A DNA stretch of 10,408 bases from an uncultured Muribaculaceae bacterium (GCA_910579605.1 CAJTUG010000015.1:16340-26747); one strand, 5' to 3'; positions 1 to 7,762 are shown, numbered from the stretch's first letter. Notes: a model not told the origin generated them from the letters alone. Translations and numbers: made by a program.

Positions 1-1
1 T

Positions 2-250
2 ATTTATGATGAAAATCTGATAAACGTTCAAGATCTATCCAGCGGTGTTTCTACGGGAGCTACTATCTATGAGCAAATACGGTTGTTGAATACCAGCATA
101 GGAAAAGGTAATGCTACAGTATTTGATGATTTTCTGGCTTACTGTATAGGAGGCAGGATTGAGAAAAAATTGCAAGCAATCGGTATATGGGATGTAAATC
201 AAGAACAGATTGCCAAAAAAATTTATGAACGATTAACGCACTATAAATAA
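2..250 (+). CDS. C-terminal part of an unrecognised protein (5' partial)
   Basis: An open frame enters from the left edge and ends at a TAA at 248-250, giving 82 visible residues. The frame has normal codon use for this locus and no internal stop. The visible tail is mixed polar and charged, with the stretches STGATIYEQI and CIGGRIEKKLQAIGIWD and a lysine- and glutamine-rich end (QEQIAKKIYERLTHYK). It has no membrane segment and no motif I can assign to a family. Its stop shares one base with the ATG of the following DUF445 gene (TAATG), so the two are probably translationally coupled and in one operon, which makes it a likely part of the same system. Product and start lie outside the window. 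I am confident that it is coding; its function is unknown. Confidence 0.72.
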   Translation: MYDENLINVQDLSSGVSTGATIYEQIRLLNTSIGKGNATVFDDFLAYCIGGRIEKKLQAIGIWDVNQEQIAKKIYERLTHYK

Positions 251-1161
251 TGACTGTTACTACTCTACTATTACGTCCGCTCGTTGGAGCAGTGATAGGA
301 TATATAACTAATGATATAGCGATAAGAATGCTTTTCCGCCCCCGGACAGCTAAATATATATTTGGCATGAAGGTGCCATTCACGCCGGGATTGATACCTA
401 AAGAGAAGTCGCGCATTGCCGCATCTATAGGGAATGCAATAAGCAAGAATCTCATGAACAAGGATGTTCTTGAGCGAACGTTGCTGTCGGAAGACATGCT
501 TGAAAAGATTTCGTCGGGAATCGATGGTTTCGTAGATGAACAGAAACATAACGGCGAGAGCGTTGAGTCGTTCTTGGGGCATTATCTCAGAAAGGAAGAG
601 GTGGAAAGTATGCGGCATAGCATAGCAGCCAATCTTTCGGGTCAAATCCATACGGCATTGTCTAAATCACACCTTGGCTCTAAAGTTGCCCATATTGTTG
701 TAGAACATGTGATGGGAAAAGTGAAGAAAGGTGTATTGGGAATGTTTAGCGCAGATCAATTCCTGTCGTTAGTAGCAGAACCAGCAGAGAATCTATTGTC
801 TAAGAACATTGATGAGATGCTTGAGAACCATTCTCAATCCATGGTTGAAACACTGATAGGCGACCAGATCGATAATTTTATGGATCTTCGGATGGAGGAG
901 CTTTTTAAAGGCCGCGATCGGGAGATTGAACAAATTAAAGTTGCGATCATCGGTTTCTATAAGACTATAGTGCGAGAGCAGTTGCCCAAGATTCTGGAGG
1001 CTGTAGACATTAGTAAAATAGTAGAATCCAGAATCAACGAGATGGATGTTAAGGAATCTGAGAAACTTATTCTTGATGTAATGAACAAAGAGCTTAAAGC
1101 GATAGTATGGCTCGGGGCTTTGCTTGGTTTCTTGATGGGATGTGTGAATCTTCTATTTTAA
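250..1161 (+). CDS. DUF445 family membrane protein
   Basis: This 303-residue protein is a full DUF445 member (the YheB-like family of Firmicutes and Bacteroidota), a membrane protein family of unknown biochemical role. The N-terminal hydrophobic helix (about 4-19) runs into the family motif GYITNDIAIRMLFRP (17-31), then PFTPGLIPKEKSRIA (43-57). The middle is a long helical, charged region. The end has the typical DUF445 block with VESRINEMDV (258-267) and ELKAIVWLGALLGFLMG (281-297), the second membrane segment. Both termini are therefore membrane-embedded with a large soluble helical loop between. The start at 250 is chosen because the family motif begins within 17 residues and because ATG overlaps the preceding TAA. 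The next gene begins 33 nt downstream. The family assignment is secure; a scaffold or membrane-anchoring role for the downstream GTPases is inference only. Confidence 0.95.
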   Translation: MTVTTLLLRPLVGAVIGYITNDIAIRMLFRPRTAKYIFGMKVPFTPGLIPKEKSRIAASIGNAISKNLMNKDVLERTLLSEDMLEKISSGIDGFVDEQKHNGESVESFLGHYLRKEEVESMRHSIAANLSGQIHTALSKSHLGSKVAHIVVEHVMGKVKKGVLGMFSADQFLSLVAEPAENLLSKNIDEMLENHSQSMVETLIGDQIDNFMDLRMEELFKGRDREIEQIKVAIIGFYKTIVREQLPKILEAVDISKIVESRINEMDVKESEKLILDVMNKELKAIVWLGALLGFLMGCVNLLF

Positions 1162-1194
1162 AAACGGAATAATAATAAAACAAAATACTGAATC

Positions 1195-3489
1195 ATGCCA
1201 GAAAACATTAATGGTCAGATAGATCAAATATTAGACAGAAGAATAGGACGCGGTGCTTTTACCGGCCATGGTCATCTTGATGCGGTGACAGCCAAGGAGG
1301 TTGAACTTAAAAAGATACTTTCTATTTTGTCGGAATATCAGGTGATGCGAGATAACATCTTGTATAATATCCATGAACAAAAAGGGGAATATTATGCAAT
1401 GTCGCTTGAAGACCCGTTGTTTGCACAGGCCGTAGAAGCTGCAAATGCAGAAGAAAGTATTAATTCAATCTATTCAGCACTTGGAGAACTCGAGTTGCTG
1501 AAGAAACGTTTCAGCCGCGAGACCATCAATATAAGTGTTGTTGGACGAGCTCGGCAAGGGAAGAGCTGTTTGCTCCAATCGATAAGCGGTCTTAGGGACG
1601 AGGTCATACCGGCATCTAACGGAGGTGACTGTACAGGAGCAAAATCTGTTATCTGCAACAGTCCCGGGCAGTTGCCGGCAAGGGCCACTGTTGTTTTCTA
1701 TAATGAGGTTGAGCTTGTAAATATCATCCAACGTTATCTTGACGAACTTCATATCCATGTACATTTGGGTGCTGCGTCGAATATACCGTCGCTGTCTACT
1801 TGTATAGCAGACTTTATTGCCAAAATATCACAAAAGACCGGCAGAGAGCAATCGTTGTTCAACCATTTCAAAAAATATGTTGAACACTATAACGAATACA
1901 GAGAATATCTTGGCCGCGAGGTGAATGTTGACGAAGACCATATAAGGGATTTCGTAGCACAATACGATGTAAACATGATGCCGACGTATAAATTTTTAGC
2001 TGTAAAAGAGGTGAGGATTTATACTGAATTCAATTATGCAGATGCCGGCAAGATAGTGTTGGTCGATACAATAGGTCTTGGAGACACATCACTTGGTATA
2101 GGCGACAAAATGCTTGAGACCTTGAAAAACGACAGCGACGCGGCTATTTTAGTTCGCTTGCCATCGGCCAACGGAGACAGCATACGTGTTGAAGACGACC
2201 AGTTGTATGATTCGATAGCAGAATCCATGGGTATGGATATGCTGAACAAGTGGTTGTTCTTTGCGTTGAATGTTGGAGATGTACTCCAGAATTATAATTC
2301 GGGAGATGCAATGGAAAATGCGTTCCGACAGCGACAGCTTAATTTTGCATCGATAACCAAGGTTGACTGTTCTAAAAGCGATGAGGTTCAAGACAAGCTT
2401 TTGATTCCGATCTTGGAATATTTGATAGATAATTTGGCTCAGGTTGACAACAACTTGATGGAGAAAGCCAACAAGGCATTGGATAAGGCATATCTGAATT
2501 ATTTCGGGTTGTGCGGCAAAGCAAGTTCGGTTCTTCGCGGAGGTTTGAAAAAAGCTCTAAGTACGGGAGGGTTGTTTGACGATTTGTTCCGTGACAAATT
2601 AGGATTGATGCGTCAATTGAACAAGTTGAATCTGGAATATAATACACCAGATGCAGAAAATGACCAAATACGTATGGAGGTTTTGCGTATAGTACGTAGT
2701 ATGGGACGTCACTGCCCCACTCTTTCCGAAATCAAGGAGCGGTTGACCGAGGGAGGCCCTAATTCTCATGTAGAAACGGCATATAACTACTATGCGGACA
2801 ATCTGCGAGCAATGATGCGAGACTCGTTAGACGAAATAAACAGCACTGTAATTGTTCGTCTGCAAGATGAGGTTAAGGATAGGATAATCGAAGTTTTACG
2901 TTCAGACGATGGCGGTCGTTTGGGTCGTATTCCTGTTATGAGCGAAGGGGAGTCTGTGACACCTCTGGAATGGTTCAAGGAATTGATAGCCCAGAAGACG
3001 GAAGAATTCCCGTTGGTAAAGACTGCATTTAAAGATATTGTAGATTTCCGCTTGAATATAGAGGGCTTGTTGGAATACAAAGCAAATTTGGCATTGCGTT
3101 ATCTTGATCAGGAGTCTCCAAGTTTCACACGTTTGCCGATGTCGGTTCATAGTTCGTCGGTGGATGAAAAGGCAGAAATAATATTGCAGACTTTGATGTC
3201 GACAATACCTGATATAGCGCAAGACTTGATGGACGGTATAAAGGAACTGTTGCGAATTCCTGCGAATTCCTTCAATGCCCGTATAAGGAAATTGCGCGAA
3301 CGTCTGATTTTTAAAGAAGACGGTTTGCGCGAGCTTAAGAATTTCTACCGTGAATATGCTCCAGCAATATGGGCCGACGATTTTAAGAATATCGTTGGCA
3401 AGCAGGTTGCTCTTGACGAATGGAATGTACAATTGGATAAGCTCAACGGTGAGAATAAAAAAAGTAATTTCATGTTACAATTGCAATAA
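1195..3489 (+). CDS. Large dynamin-like GTPase
   Basis: A 764-residue P-loop GTPase. An N-terminal helical extension (about 1-110) precedes the G domain. Visible motifs are the P-loop GRARQGKS (117-124), a candidate switch threonine T147 in GGDCTGAK, the Walker B/G3 motif LVDTIGLGD (289-297), and a non-standard G4, ALNVGD (357-362), where the usual form is N/TKxD. The C-terminal half (about 420-764) is predominantly helical, charged and free of membrane spans, as in stalk and bundle regions of dynamin-like or septin-like bacterial GTPases. Length and order fit the dynamin superfamily, but I cannot place it in a named subfamily. The start at 1195 follows an A-rich leader and leaves about 115 residues before the P-loop. 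Position between a membrane protein and two further GTPases suggests a membrane-associated mechanochemical or switch role (inference). A 10-bp tandem duplication lies at 3251-3270. Confidence 0.9.
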   Translation: MPENINGQIDQILDRRIGRGAFTGHGHLDAVTAKEVELKKILSILSEYQVMRDNILYNIHEQKGEYYAMSLEDPLFAQAVEAANAEESINSIYSALGELELLKKRFSRETINISVVGRARQGKSCLLQSISGLRDEVIPASNGGDCTGAKSVICNSPGQLPARATVVFYNEVELVNIIQRYLDELHIHVHLGAASNIPSLSTCIADFIAKISQKTGREQSLFNHFKKYVEHYNEYREYLGREVNVDEDHIRDFVAQYDVNMMPTYKFLAVKEVRIYTEFNYADAGKIVLVDTIGLGDTSLGIGDKMLETLKNDSDAAILVRLPSANGDSIRVEDDQLYDSIAESMGMDMLNKWLFFALNVGDVLQNYNSGDAMENAFRQRQLNFASITKVDCSKSDEVQDKLLIPILEYLIDNLAQVDNNLMEKANKALDKAYLNYFGLCGKASSVLRGGLKKALSTGGLFDDLFRDKLGLMRQLNKLNLEYNTPDAENDQIRMEVLRIVRSMGRHCPTLSEIKERLTEGGPNSHVETAYNYYADNLRAMMRDSLDEINSTVIVRLQDEVKDRIIEVLRSDDGGRLGRIPVMSEGESVTPLEWFKELIAQKTEEFPLVKTAFKDIVDFRLNIEGLLEYKANLALRYLDQESPSFTRLPMSVHSSSVDEKAEIILQTLMSTIPDIAQDLMDGIKELLRIPANSFNARIRKLRERLIFKEDGLRELKNFYREYAPAIWADDFKNIVGKQVALDEWNVQLDKLNGENKKSNFMLQLQ
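3251..3270 (+). repeat. Perfect 10-bp tandem duplication inside the large GTPase gene
   Basis: TGCGAATTCC occurs twice back to back (3251-3260 and 3261-3270) within the coding sequence for the C-terminal helical region. A 10-bp unit is not a multiple of three, so loss or gain of one copy would shift the reading frame. With only two copies this may simply be coincidence. Confidence 0.9.
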
Positions 3490-3496
3490 TAATAAA

Positions 3497-4531
3497 ATGG
3501 GATTTTTTGATGTATTAAAAACAAAAATAGCCCCAACAATGGATATGAAAGTGTGCATGATGGGGCCACGAGGAGTAGGTAAAACCACTATCCTTACCGC
3601 CATCTTCAACGACACAAAAGAAAGTTTGGGAAGTACGACAGGTCTTCATTTGACGGCCGAAAATGCGACTTTATCTGAACTTACCGACCGCAAACACTAT
3701 TTGAATTCGGTGTTTGCGGAAAGGGCTTCTGTGAGCGACCGTCCATCGGCCGGTCTTGCAGCCTCAAGCACAGTTACGACTTTTGATTTCCACTTTGGGC
3801 TTAAGGGCAAAGATCCACGCATTAATTTGGAACTAAAGGATTTCCCTGGTGAGTTTGTTGTTGACTATCCTGAAGACGTGATGTCTTTTATAAAGGAATC
3901 TACAGCTGTTTTCATAGCCATAGATACACCCCACTTGATGGAACATGACGGCGCGTTTAACGATGTGAAAAACAAACCGGCAGCCATAACCGAATTTTTC
4001 AAAAGAGTGCTTCCGGAACTTGGCGATGAACGCCTTGTGTTGCTGATACCGTTGAAATGCGAGCGTTATTTTTATGAAAACAGGATGGAAGAAGTTGCCG
4101 ACCGCGTTAAGGAATCGTATTCTGAGCTGATACAGGTTTTTAAGGAAAGCAAGAATATTGCATGTGCTATTACTCCTATCTTGACTCTTGGCGATGTTGA
4201 ATACGACAAGATGCTCTGTGATGGGGAGGGAGTTGTGAAGCTAAACGAATTCGGGACACCCGAACGTGTAGATTACCGTTTCCGTGGCGACAATCCTAAA
4301 TACAGACCGGCATTCTGCATTCAGCCTCTGTATTATCTCTTGTCGTTCCTTGCGGCTCAGTATACACGCAACCGCAAGCACGGCGACTTTATGGGACGTC
4401 TACTGGGTTCTCTTTTTGATAATGACAAACCGTTGCTAAACGAAATATATACTATGGAGAAGAACCGCAAGACTAATTTGCCAGGTTATGAGGTTGTCTG
4501 CGGCCATAAATTTTTCCAATATAGCAAGTAA
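3497..4531 (+). CDS. Double-GTPase-like protein, first of tandem pair
   Basis: A 344-residue P-loop GTPase. Motifs are P-loop GPRGVGKT (23-30), G3 motif LKDFPGEF (113-120), the hydrophobic strand VFIAIDTPHLME (138-149), and a G4-like PLKCE (184-188) in place of N/TKxD, followed by a basic-acidic helix ENRMEEVADRV. The C-terminal part ends in the helix IQPLYYLLSFLAAQY. The same G3, IDTP and KCE elements occur in the next gene, so the two are paralogues. Tandem GTPases of this kind match what I know of the 'double-GTPase' (DO-GTPase) families of NTP-dependent conflict systems; that name is from memory and needs a profile search. An in-frame ATG exists at 3350, but it lies 140 nt inside the preceding gene. 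The ATG at 3497, after TAATAATAAA and 7 nt past the upstream stop, is the better start. No membrane segment or signal peptide is seen, so the protein should be cytosolic. Confidence 0.93.
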   Translation: MGFFDVLKTKIAPTMDMKVCMMGPRGVGKTTILTAIFNDTKESLGSTTGLHLTAENATLSELTDRKHYLNSVFAERASVSDRPSAGLAASSTVTTFDFHFGLKGKDPRINLELKDFPGEFVVDYPEDVMSFIKESTAVFIAIDTPHLMEHDGAFNDVKNKPAAITEFFKRVLPELGDERLVLLIPLKCERYFYENRMEEVADRVKESYSELIQVFKESKNIACAITPILTLGDVEYDKMLCDGEGVVKLNEFGTPERVDYRFRGDNPKYRPAFCIQPLYYLLSFLAAQYTRNRKHGDFMGRLLGSLFDNDKPLLNEIYTMEKNRKTNLPGYEVVCGHKFFQYSK

Positions 4532-4553
4532 ATTATAAACAGATATAGTAATT

Positions 4554-5720
4554 ATGCCTAATACAAAAATAATAATGCTTGGGGGTCGCCGAACGGGAAA
4601 GTCGACGATACTCTCAACACTTATACACTCGTTGAACGACAAGGTTTCGCATCTTGTGAAAATCAGTGACAATACTCCATATGGAGCCTCGTCGGGAATG
4701 GACGTTCCTCTTCATGAAAAACGTATAGAAATTGACAACTATCTCCGTAACAGGCAGAAATTTGGCAACAACAGCCAGTTTATCGTTGATATGAGCCCTA
4801 ATTTGGGAGAGGGGATATACAATCTTGAGGCATCAGTGCAAGGTGCAGCAAGAATTGGTTTTGATTTTGTTGATGTTCCCGGAGAATGGATGAAGCCGAC
4901 CCACGAATTTTATCCGAAATTGCAAAAACACATTGACGAAAGTGATGTTTTTGTGATCGCTATCGATACACCCTATTTGATGCAGGATGAGAATCCGAAT
5001 ATAAATACAGTTTGGAACAGGACTATGGAAATAACGGATTTAATGTCTAAAATCAAGATAGAAAGCCCTGAGGACAAGAAATTGATACTTTTCGTTCCTG
5101 TAAAATGCGAAAAATGGGTTCACGAAAAAAGGATAAATGAAGTAACTGAGCGATTGCAAAAAGCATATAAGGTACTTATAAACACATGGGTTTCTAATCC
5201 ATCGGTAGAAATGTGGGTTATGCCAATTTTGACAGCGGGAGGGCTTGAACACACGCGAATGCTTGATGCTTACCGTTTTTTCCGTACCGATAAAGACAAA
5301 AAAGGCGAGATTTGTTCGGTTGATCCATTGACTGATATTTTGTTGTTGCAAGATGGCAAGACACTTTTCAGAGAATCTGTAAGCGCTGTGGATCCTGAGC
5401 CAGATAAAACCTATCTACACTCCTTTACTCAGATACCTTTATCATGGTATAAAACGACAGGAGAAGGTTTCAAGCCCGTTCATTGCGAACAGATTGCATA
5501 CCATCTACTCCGTTTTCTTGTGAAAAAAGAACATGAATTGTCTCAAGCAAAATATCAGGAATACAAAGCTAAACCATGGTATATACGTTGGTTAAGTTCG
5601 GGTGGACGTTTCGGGCGTTATCTGCCAATTTATGAAGAATTGGTTAATAGGATTCCAATCAAGACAACAGGCGATGGATTTACGAAAGTAGAATCGTTTG
5701 TAGTTACAGAAGAAGATTGA
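4554..5720 (+). CDS. Double-GTPase-like protein, second of tandem pair
   Basis: A 388-residue P-loop GTPase paralogous to its upstream neighbour. The P-loop GGRRTGKS (10-17) is almost at the N terminus, which supports the ATG at 4554. G3 is FVDVPGEW (105-112), followed by the strand VFVIAIDTPYLM (132-143) and the G4-like PVKCE (182-186) with helix EKRINEVTERL. The pattern PxKCE, then ExRxxEVxxR, then MPILT or TPILT, then GxxExxxML, is shared with the first GTPase. This copy has an insertion after about residue 240 (RTDKDKKGEICSVDPL onward) and an extra C-terminal extension ending in acidic residues. The late helix CEQIAYHLLRFLVKKE matches the late helix of the partner. The gene starts 22 nt after the partner's stop. 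The two products probably act as a heterodimer or sequential switch (inference). The family name 'double-GTPase' is likely but unverified. Confidence 0.93.
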   Translation: MPNTKIIMLGGRRTGKSTILSTLIHSLNDKVSHLVKISDNTPYGASSGMDVPLHEKRIEIDNYLRNRQKFGNNSQFIVDMSPNLGEGIYNLEASVQGAARIGFDFVDVPGEWMKPTHEFYPKLQKHIDESDVFVIAIDTPYLMQDENPNINTVWNRTMEITDLMSKIKIESPEDKKLILFVPVKCEKWVHEKRINEVTERLQKAYKVLINTWVSNPSVEMWVMPILTAGGLEHTRMLDAYRFFRTDKDKKGEICSVDPLTDILLLQDGKTLFRESVSAVDPEPDKTYLHSFTQIPLSWYKTTGEGFKPVHCEQIAYHLLRFLVKKEHELSQAKYQEYKAKPWYIRWLSSGGRFGRYLPIYEELVNRIPIKTTGDGFTKVESFVVTEED

Positions 5721-5742
5721 ACCGAACCGGTAAAGAAGGCGT

Positions 5743-5756
5743 TTTTTAATTAAAAA
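5743..5756. repeat. AT-only perfect palindrome in the 44-nt spacer before the tail-anchored protein gene
   Basis: TTTTTAATTAAAAA is a perfect 14-bp palindrome lying 8 nt before the ATG at 5765. As RNA it would form only a weak A-U stem. It may be a chance product of AT-rich leader sequence, and no function can be assigned. Confidence 0.4.
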
Positions 5757-5764
5757 CAAGAACT

Positions 5765-6763
5765 ATGATAAGGTTTTATTGCCAATATTCGTATGGGGGA
5801 TTCCGGACGTTTCGTATCAATGGAAATTCCAACGAAAACTTGTTAGAGCAGGAAGTCACATCGGACAATAAGCTTGATTTTCCAGCTTTGTGTAGCCGCT
5901 ATTTCAACTATGGCGGGGCGAAATTACTCTATAGAAATATTGACGACAAGATAGCAATTGTTTTGCGCGATATTCCGAGTTTTGAGACAGATACCGACGG
6001 GAGACCTATAAGTTGTGCTTTGCAGATTATAGGTCAAGACGAAGATAAGGAATTGCTTGATAATGTGCTTTTGGGTATAATTAATGGCTTGAAGCAATTT
6101 GAGACAGATTTTGCCGAAGGTTTCTCGCTACGTGGCGGCTTGCATTACGACGGTGATTTTTTGAAAGGTTTTGTAGACAGTTTCCGTGGTCAAACCGCTG
6201 TTGGCGATATTGCAGAAAGGATAAGCAAAGCACATGGTCCTGTTTATCTTTTTGTACCGACAAGTCCTCTGTTTTGCACAGATAATAAATTGCGCAACAA
6301 GGTTTTGCTTGAGTTGCAATTGGGCACGACCCAAGAAGAGCTTCAGAATACACTTGACAATACTCTTACCCCTCAAAATTTTGCAGCTTTGGCCAGTACA
6401 ATTCAATTTGTAAAGTCTGATGATTCTTCAGAGGATGAAAAGGAAAATGTATCGCCCAAGGAGCAAGACAATAGCGAGGATGAGGATGGTGCGGAAAAGG
6501 TTGAAGACAAAATCTTAATAACTGAAAAAGAAAAGCAAGCCCAAAACGATAGCGGACTTGAGCTAAAGGTTTTGGATCTTGAACGGACAAATATTAACCT
6601 CACTCAGGAGAATGAACAGATAAGTATGGAACTCTCAACCTTAAAACAAGAATTAGCAGCAGCTATTTCTAAAGAGCAGATAAGGAAGAGACTGCTTATT
6701 GCGTTGGAAGCCGGGTGTGTTGTTTTGGCTCTCGGTTGGATTCTGACTGCTTTTTTCAAATGA
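5765..6763 (+). CDS. Tail-anchored protein with globular N domain, acidic linker and coiled coil (putative GTPase partner)
   Basis: A 332-residue protein with no family I can name firmly. Residues 1-215 look like a compact mixed alpha/beta domain beginning IRFYCQYSYGGFRTFRI. This start, and the position directly after two GTPases, recalls the N-terminal domains of GTPase-associated proteins (GAP1-type) of conflict systems; I hold this only as a hypothesis. Residues 217-247 form a highly acidic, low-complexity linker (for example DDSSEDEKE and DNSEDEDGAEKVED). Residues 262-306 have a heptad-like coiled coil (LKVLDLERTNINLTQENEQI). After basic residues IRKR the chain ends in a single hydrophobic helix (309-330) and FFK, so it should be tail-anchored in the inner membrane with the main domain in the cytosol. 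The ATG at 5765 is the only plausible start. It probably tethers or regulates the GTPases at the membrane (inference). Confidence 0.88.
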   Translation: MIRFYCQYSYGGFRTFRINGNSNENLLEQEVTSDNKLDFPALCSRYFNYGGAKLLYRNIDDKIAIVLRDIPSFETDTDGRPISCALQIIGQDEDKELLDNVLLGIINGLKQFETDFAEGFSLRGGLHYDGDFLKGFVDSFRGQTAVGDIAERISKAHGPVYLFVPTSPLFCTDNKLRNKVLLELQLGTTQEELQNTLDNTLTPQNFAALASTIQFVKSDDSSEDEKENVSPKEQDNSEDEDGAEKVEDKILITEKEKQAQNDSGLELKVLDLERTNINLTQENEQISMELSTLKQELAAAISKEQIRKRLLIALEAGCVVLALGWILTAFFK

Positions 6764-6865
6764 TAAAAGAGTGAAGATTCTGAATTTCTTTAGCTAAGCT
6801 AAGGGACTTTAGAAATGCGGCAATTTATATTGCATATATTTTGACAATTTATAATAAACCAATAT
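6764..6865 (+). other. 102-nt spacer with inverted repeat; possible internal regulatory point
   Basis: This is the longest non-coding stretch inside the gene block and separates the GTPase genes from the peptidase, FGE, WG and TIR genes. It contains the inverted repeat TTAGCT-A-AGCTAA (6790-6802). As RNA this can extend to a stem of about nine pairs including G-U pairs (6786-6794 with 6798-6806) and a UAA loop. No T-run follows, so a strong intrinsic terminator is not supported. A 9-bp direct repeat, CAATTTATA, occurs at 6821-6829 and 6845-6853. A Bacteroidota -7 element (TAnnTTTG) is matched only imperfectly, one base short, around 6837-6843. A secondary promoter or attenuator here is possible but unproven. 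Confidence 0.3.
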
Positions 6866-7759
6866 ATGGCACAACAACTTTTAAATCTTAAATCGACATC
6901 CTACGAGCATCCGTTTGATAAAGCGGCCTTGGAAGCGATGCGCAAGCTACCATTATTTCAAAGCGCAATGGGCTTCTTGCTTAATTGGGGCAGTATAAAA
7001 TGGCGGGTAGTTGAGCTTTGCGGAAATAATTTCCATGTGACAAAAGCGTCATGTCCAGAGCTTTATAACCTGGTACAAAATGTTGCAGATACTCTTGATG
7101 TGGACCGTATGCCACTTGTTTATACACAGTGGTGCTATGGGATAAATGCTTATACTACAGGAACTCCAGAGGAGGCATTGCTTCTCATATATACCGGAGC
7201 TGTGGATTTGTTGACAGACCCGGAACTCACATATATAGTAGGCCATGAAATGGGGCATATAAAGAGTGGGCATGTGATTTATCATGTTATGGCAAATATG
7301 ATAAGCGAGATATTAAGAGAAATGGGTATCTTGGGACGTGCCGGTATGCCTTTGCAGTTGGCTTTGGGCCATTGGAGTCGTATGGCAGAATTTACAGCAG
7401 ACCGCGCAGGATTATTGGCAGTTCAGGACCTGGATGCAGCATTGTCTGCTATCATGAAAATGGCAGGTATCCCCAAACGCTATTTCAATATAGCCAATCC
7501 TCATATATTTGCAGAACAAGCAGAGGAATTTTTACATGATTATGGTGATACAGCCAACACTATTATACGTAATGTTTCAATCCTGGACGACAGCCATCCT
7601 TGGACTGTTTTGAGGGCAGCAGAACTTATAAAATGGGTAAATGAAGGTGGCTATCAGGCAATACTTGACGGTGCGCGAGGGATTGAATGCCCAAGATGCC
7701 ACTATTATATAGATGAAGGCCGTACTACATGTCCTATATGTGGTAACACAGAATTCTAA
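6866..7759 (+). CDS. M48-type zinc metallopeptidase with C-terminal zinc ribbon
   Basis: A 297-residue protein with the M48 catalytic signature HEMGH (127-131) inside YIVGHEMGHIKSGH. The two histidines would bind zinc and E128 would be the catalytic base. The third ligand is probably E175 in AEFTADRAG, the usual second M48 motif. SHPWTVLRAAEL (243-254) matches the conserved late 'HP...R' element. The end carries a zinc-ribbon-like pair, CPRC (275-278) and CPIC (289-292). HtpX and Ste24-type M48 proteins have clear membrane helices; this one shows only moderately hydrophobic amphipathic stretches (about 30-45 and 141-170), so it may be soluble or peripheral. The ATG at 6866 follows an AT-rich leader. 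The FGE-like gene begins 3 nt after its stop, so the two are co-translated. The substrate is unknown. A role in proteolytic activation or control within this locus is inference; the ribbon may recognise a partner. Confidence 0.94.
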   Translation: MAQQLLNLKSTSYEHPFDKAALEAMRKLPLFQSAMGFLLNWGSIKWRVVELCGNNFHVTKASCPELYNLVQNVADTLDVDRMPLVYTQWCYGINAYTTGTPEEALLLIYTGAVDLLTDPELTYIVGHEMGHIKSGHVIYHVMANMISEILREMGILGRAGMPLQLALGHWSRMAEFTADRAGLLAVQDLDAALSAIMKMAGIPKRYFNIANPHIFAEQAEEFLHDYGDTANTIIRNVSILDDSHPWTVLRAAELIKWVNEGGYQAILDGARGIECPRCHYYIDEGRTTCPICGNTEF

Positions 7760-7762
7760 CGG

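Noticed and set aside
2902..3432. Antisense open frame of 176 codons
   Set aside because: It lies opposite the large GTPase gene and has a cysteine-, histidine- and tyrosine-rich composition typical of a shadow frame, with no recognisable motif.
3350..3496. Upstream in-frame ATG that would extend the first double-GTPase-like protein by 49 residues
   Set aside because: The extension lies mostly inside the coding sequence of the large GTPase, has no GTPase-like features, and a well-placed ATG at 3497 follows the upstream stop by 7 nt.
6786..6806. Intrinsic terminator
   Set aside because: The stem relies on several A-U and G-U pairs and is followed by CTTTAGAAAT rather than a T-run, so it was kept only as an inverted repeat of unknown role.
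6841..6846. TTGACA resembling a sigma-70 -35 box
   Set aside because: It is only 19 nt before the ATG, leaving no room for a -10 box and a leader, and Bacteroidota use different promoter elements.
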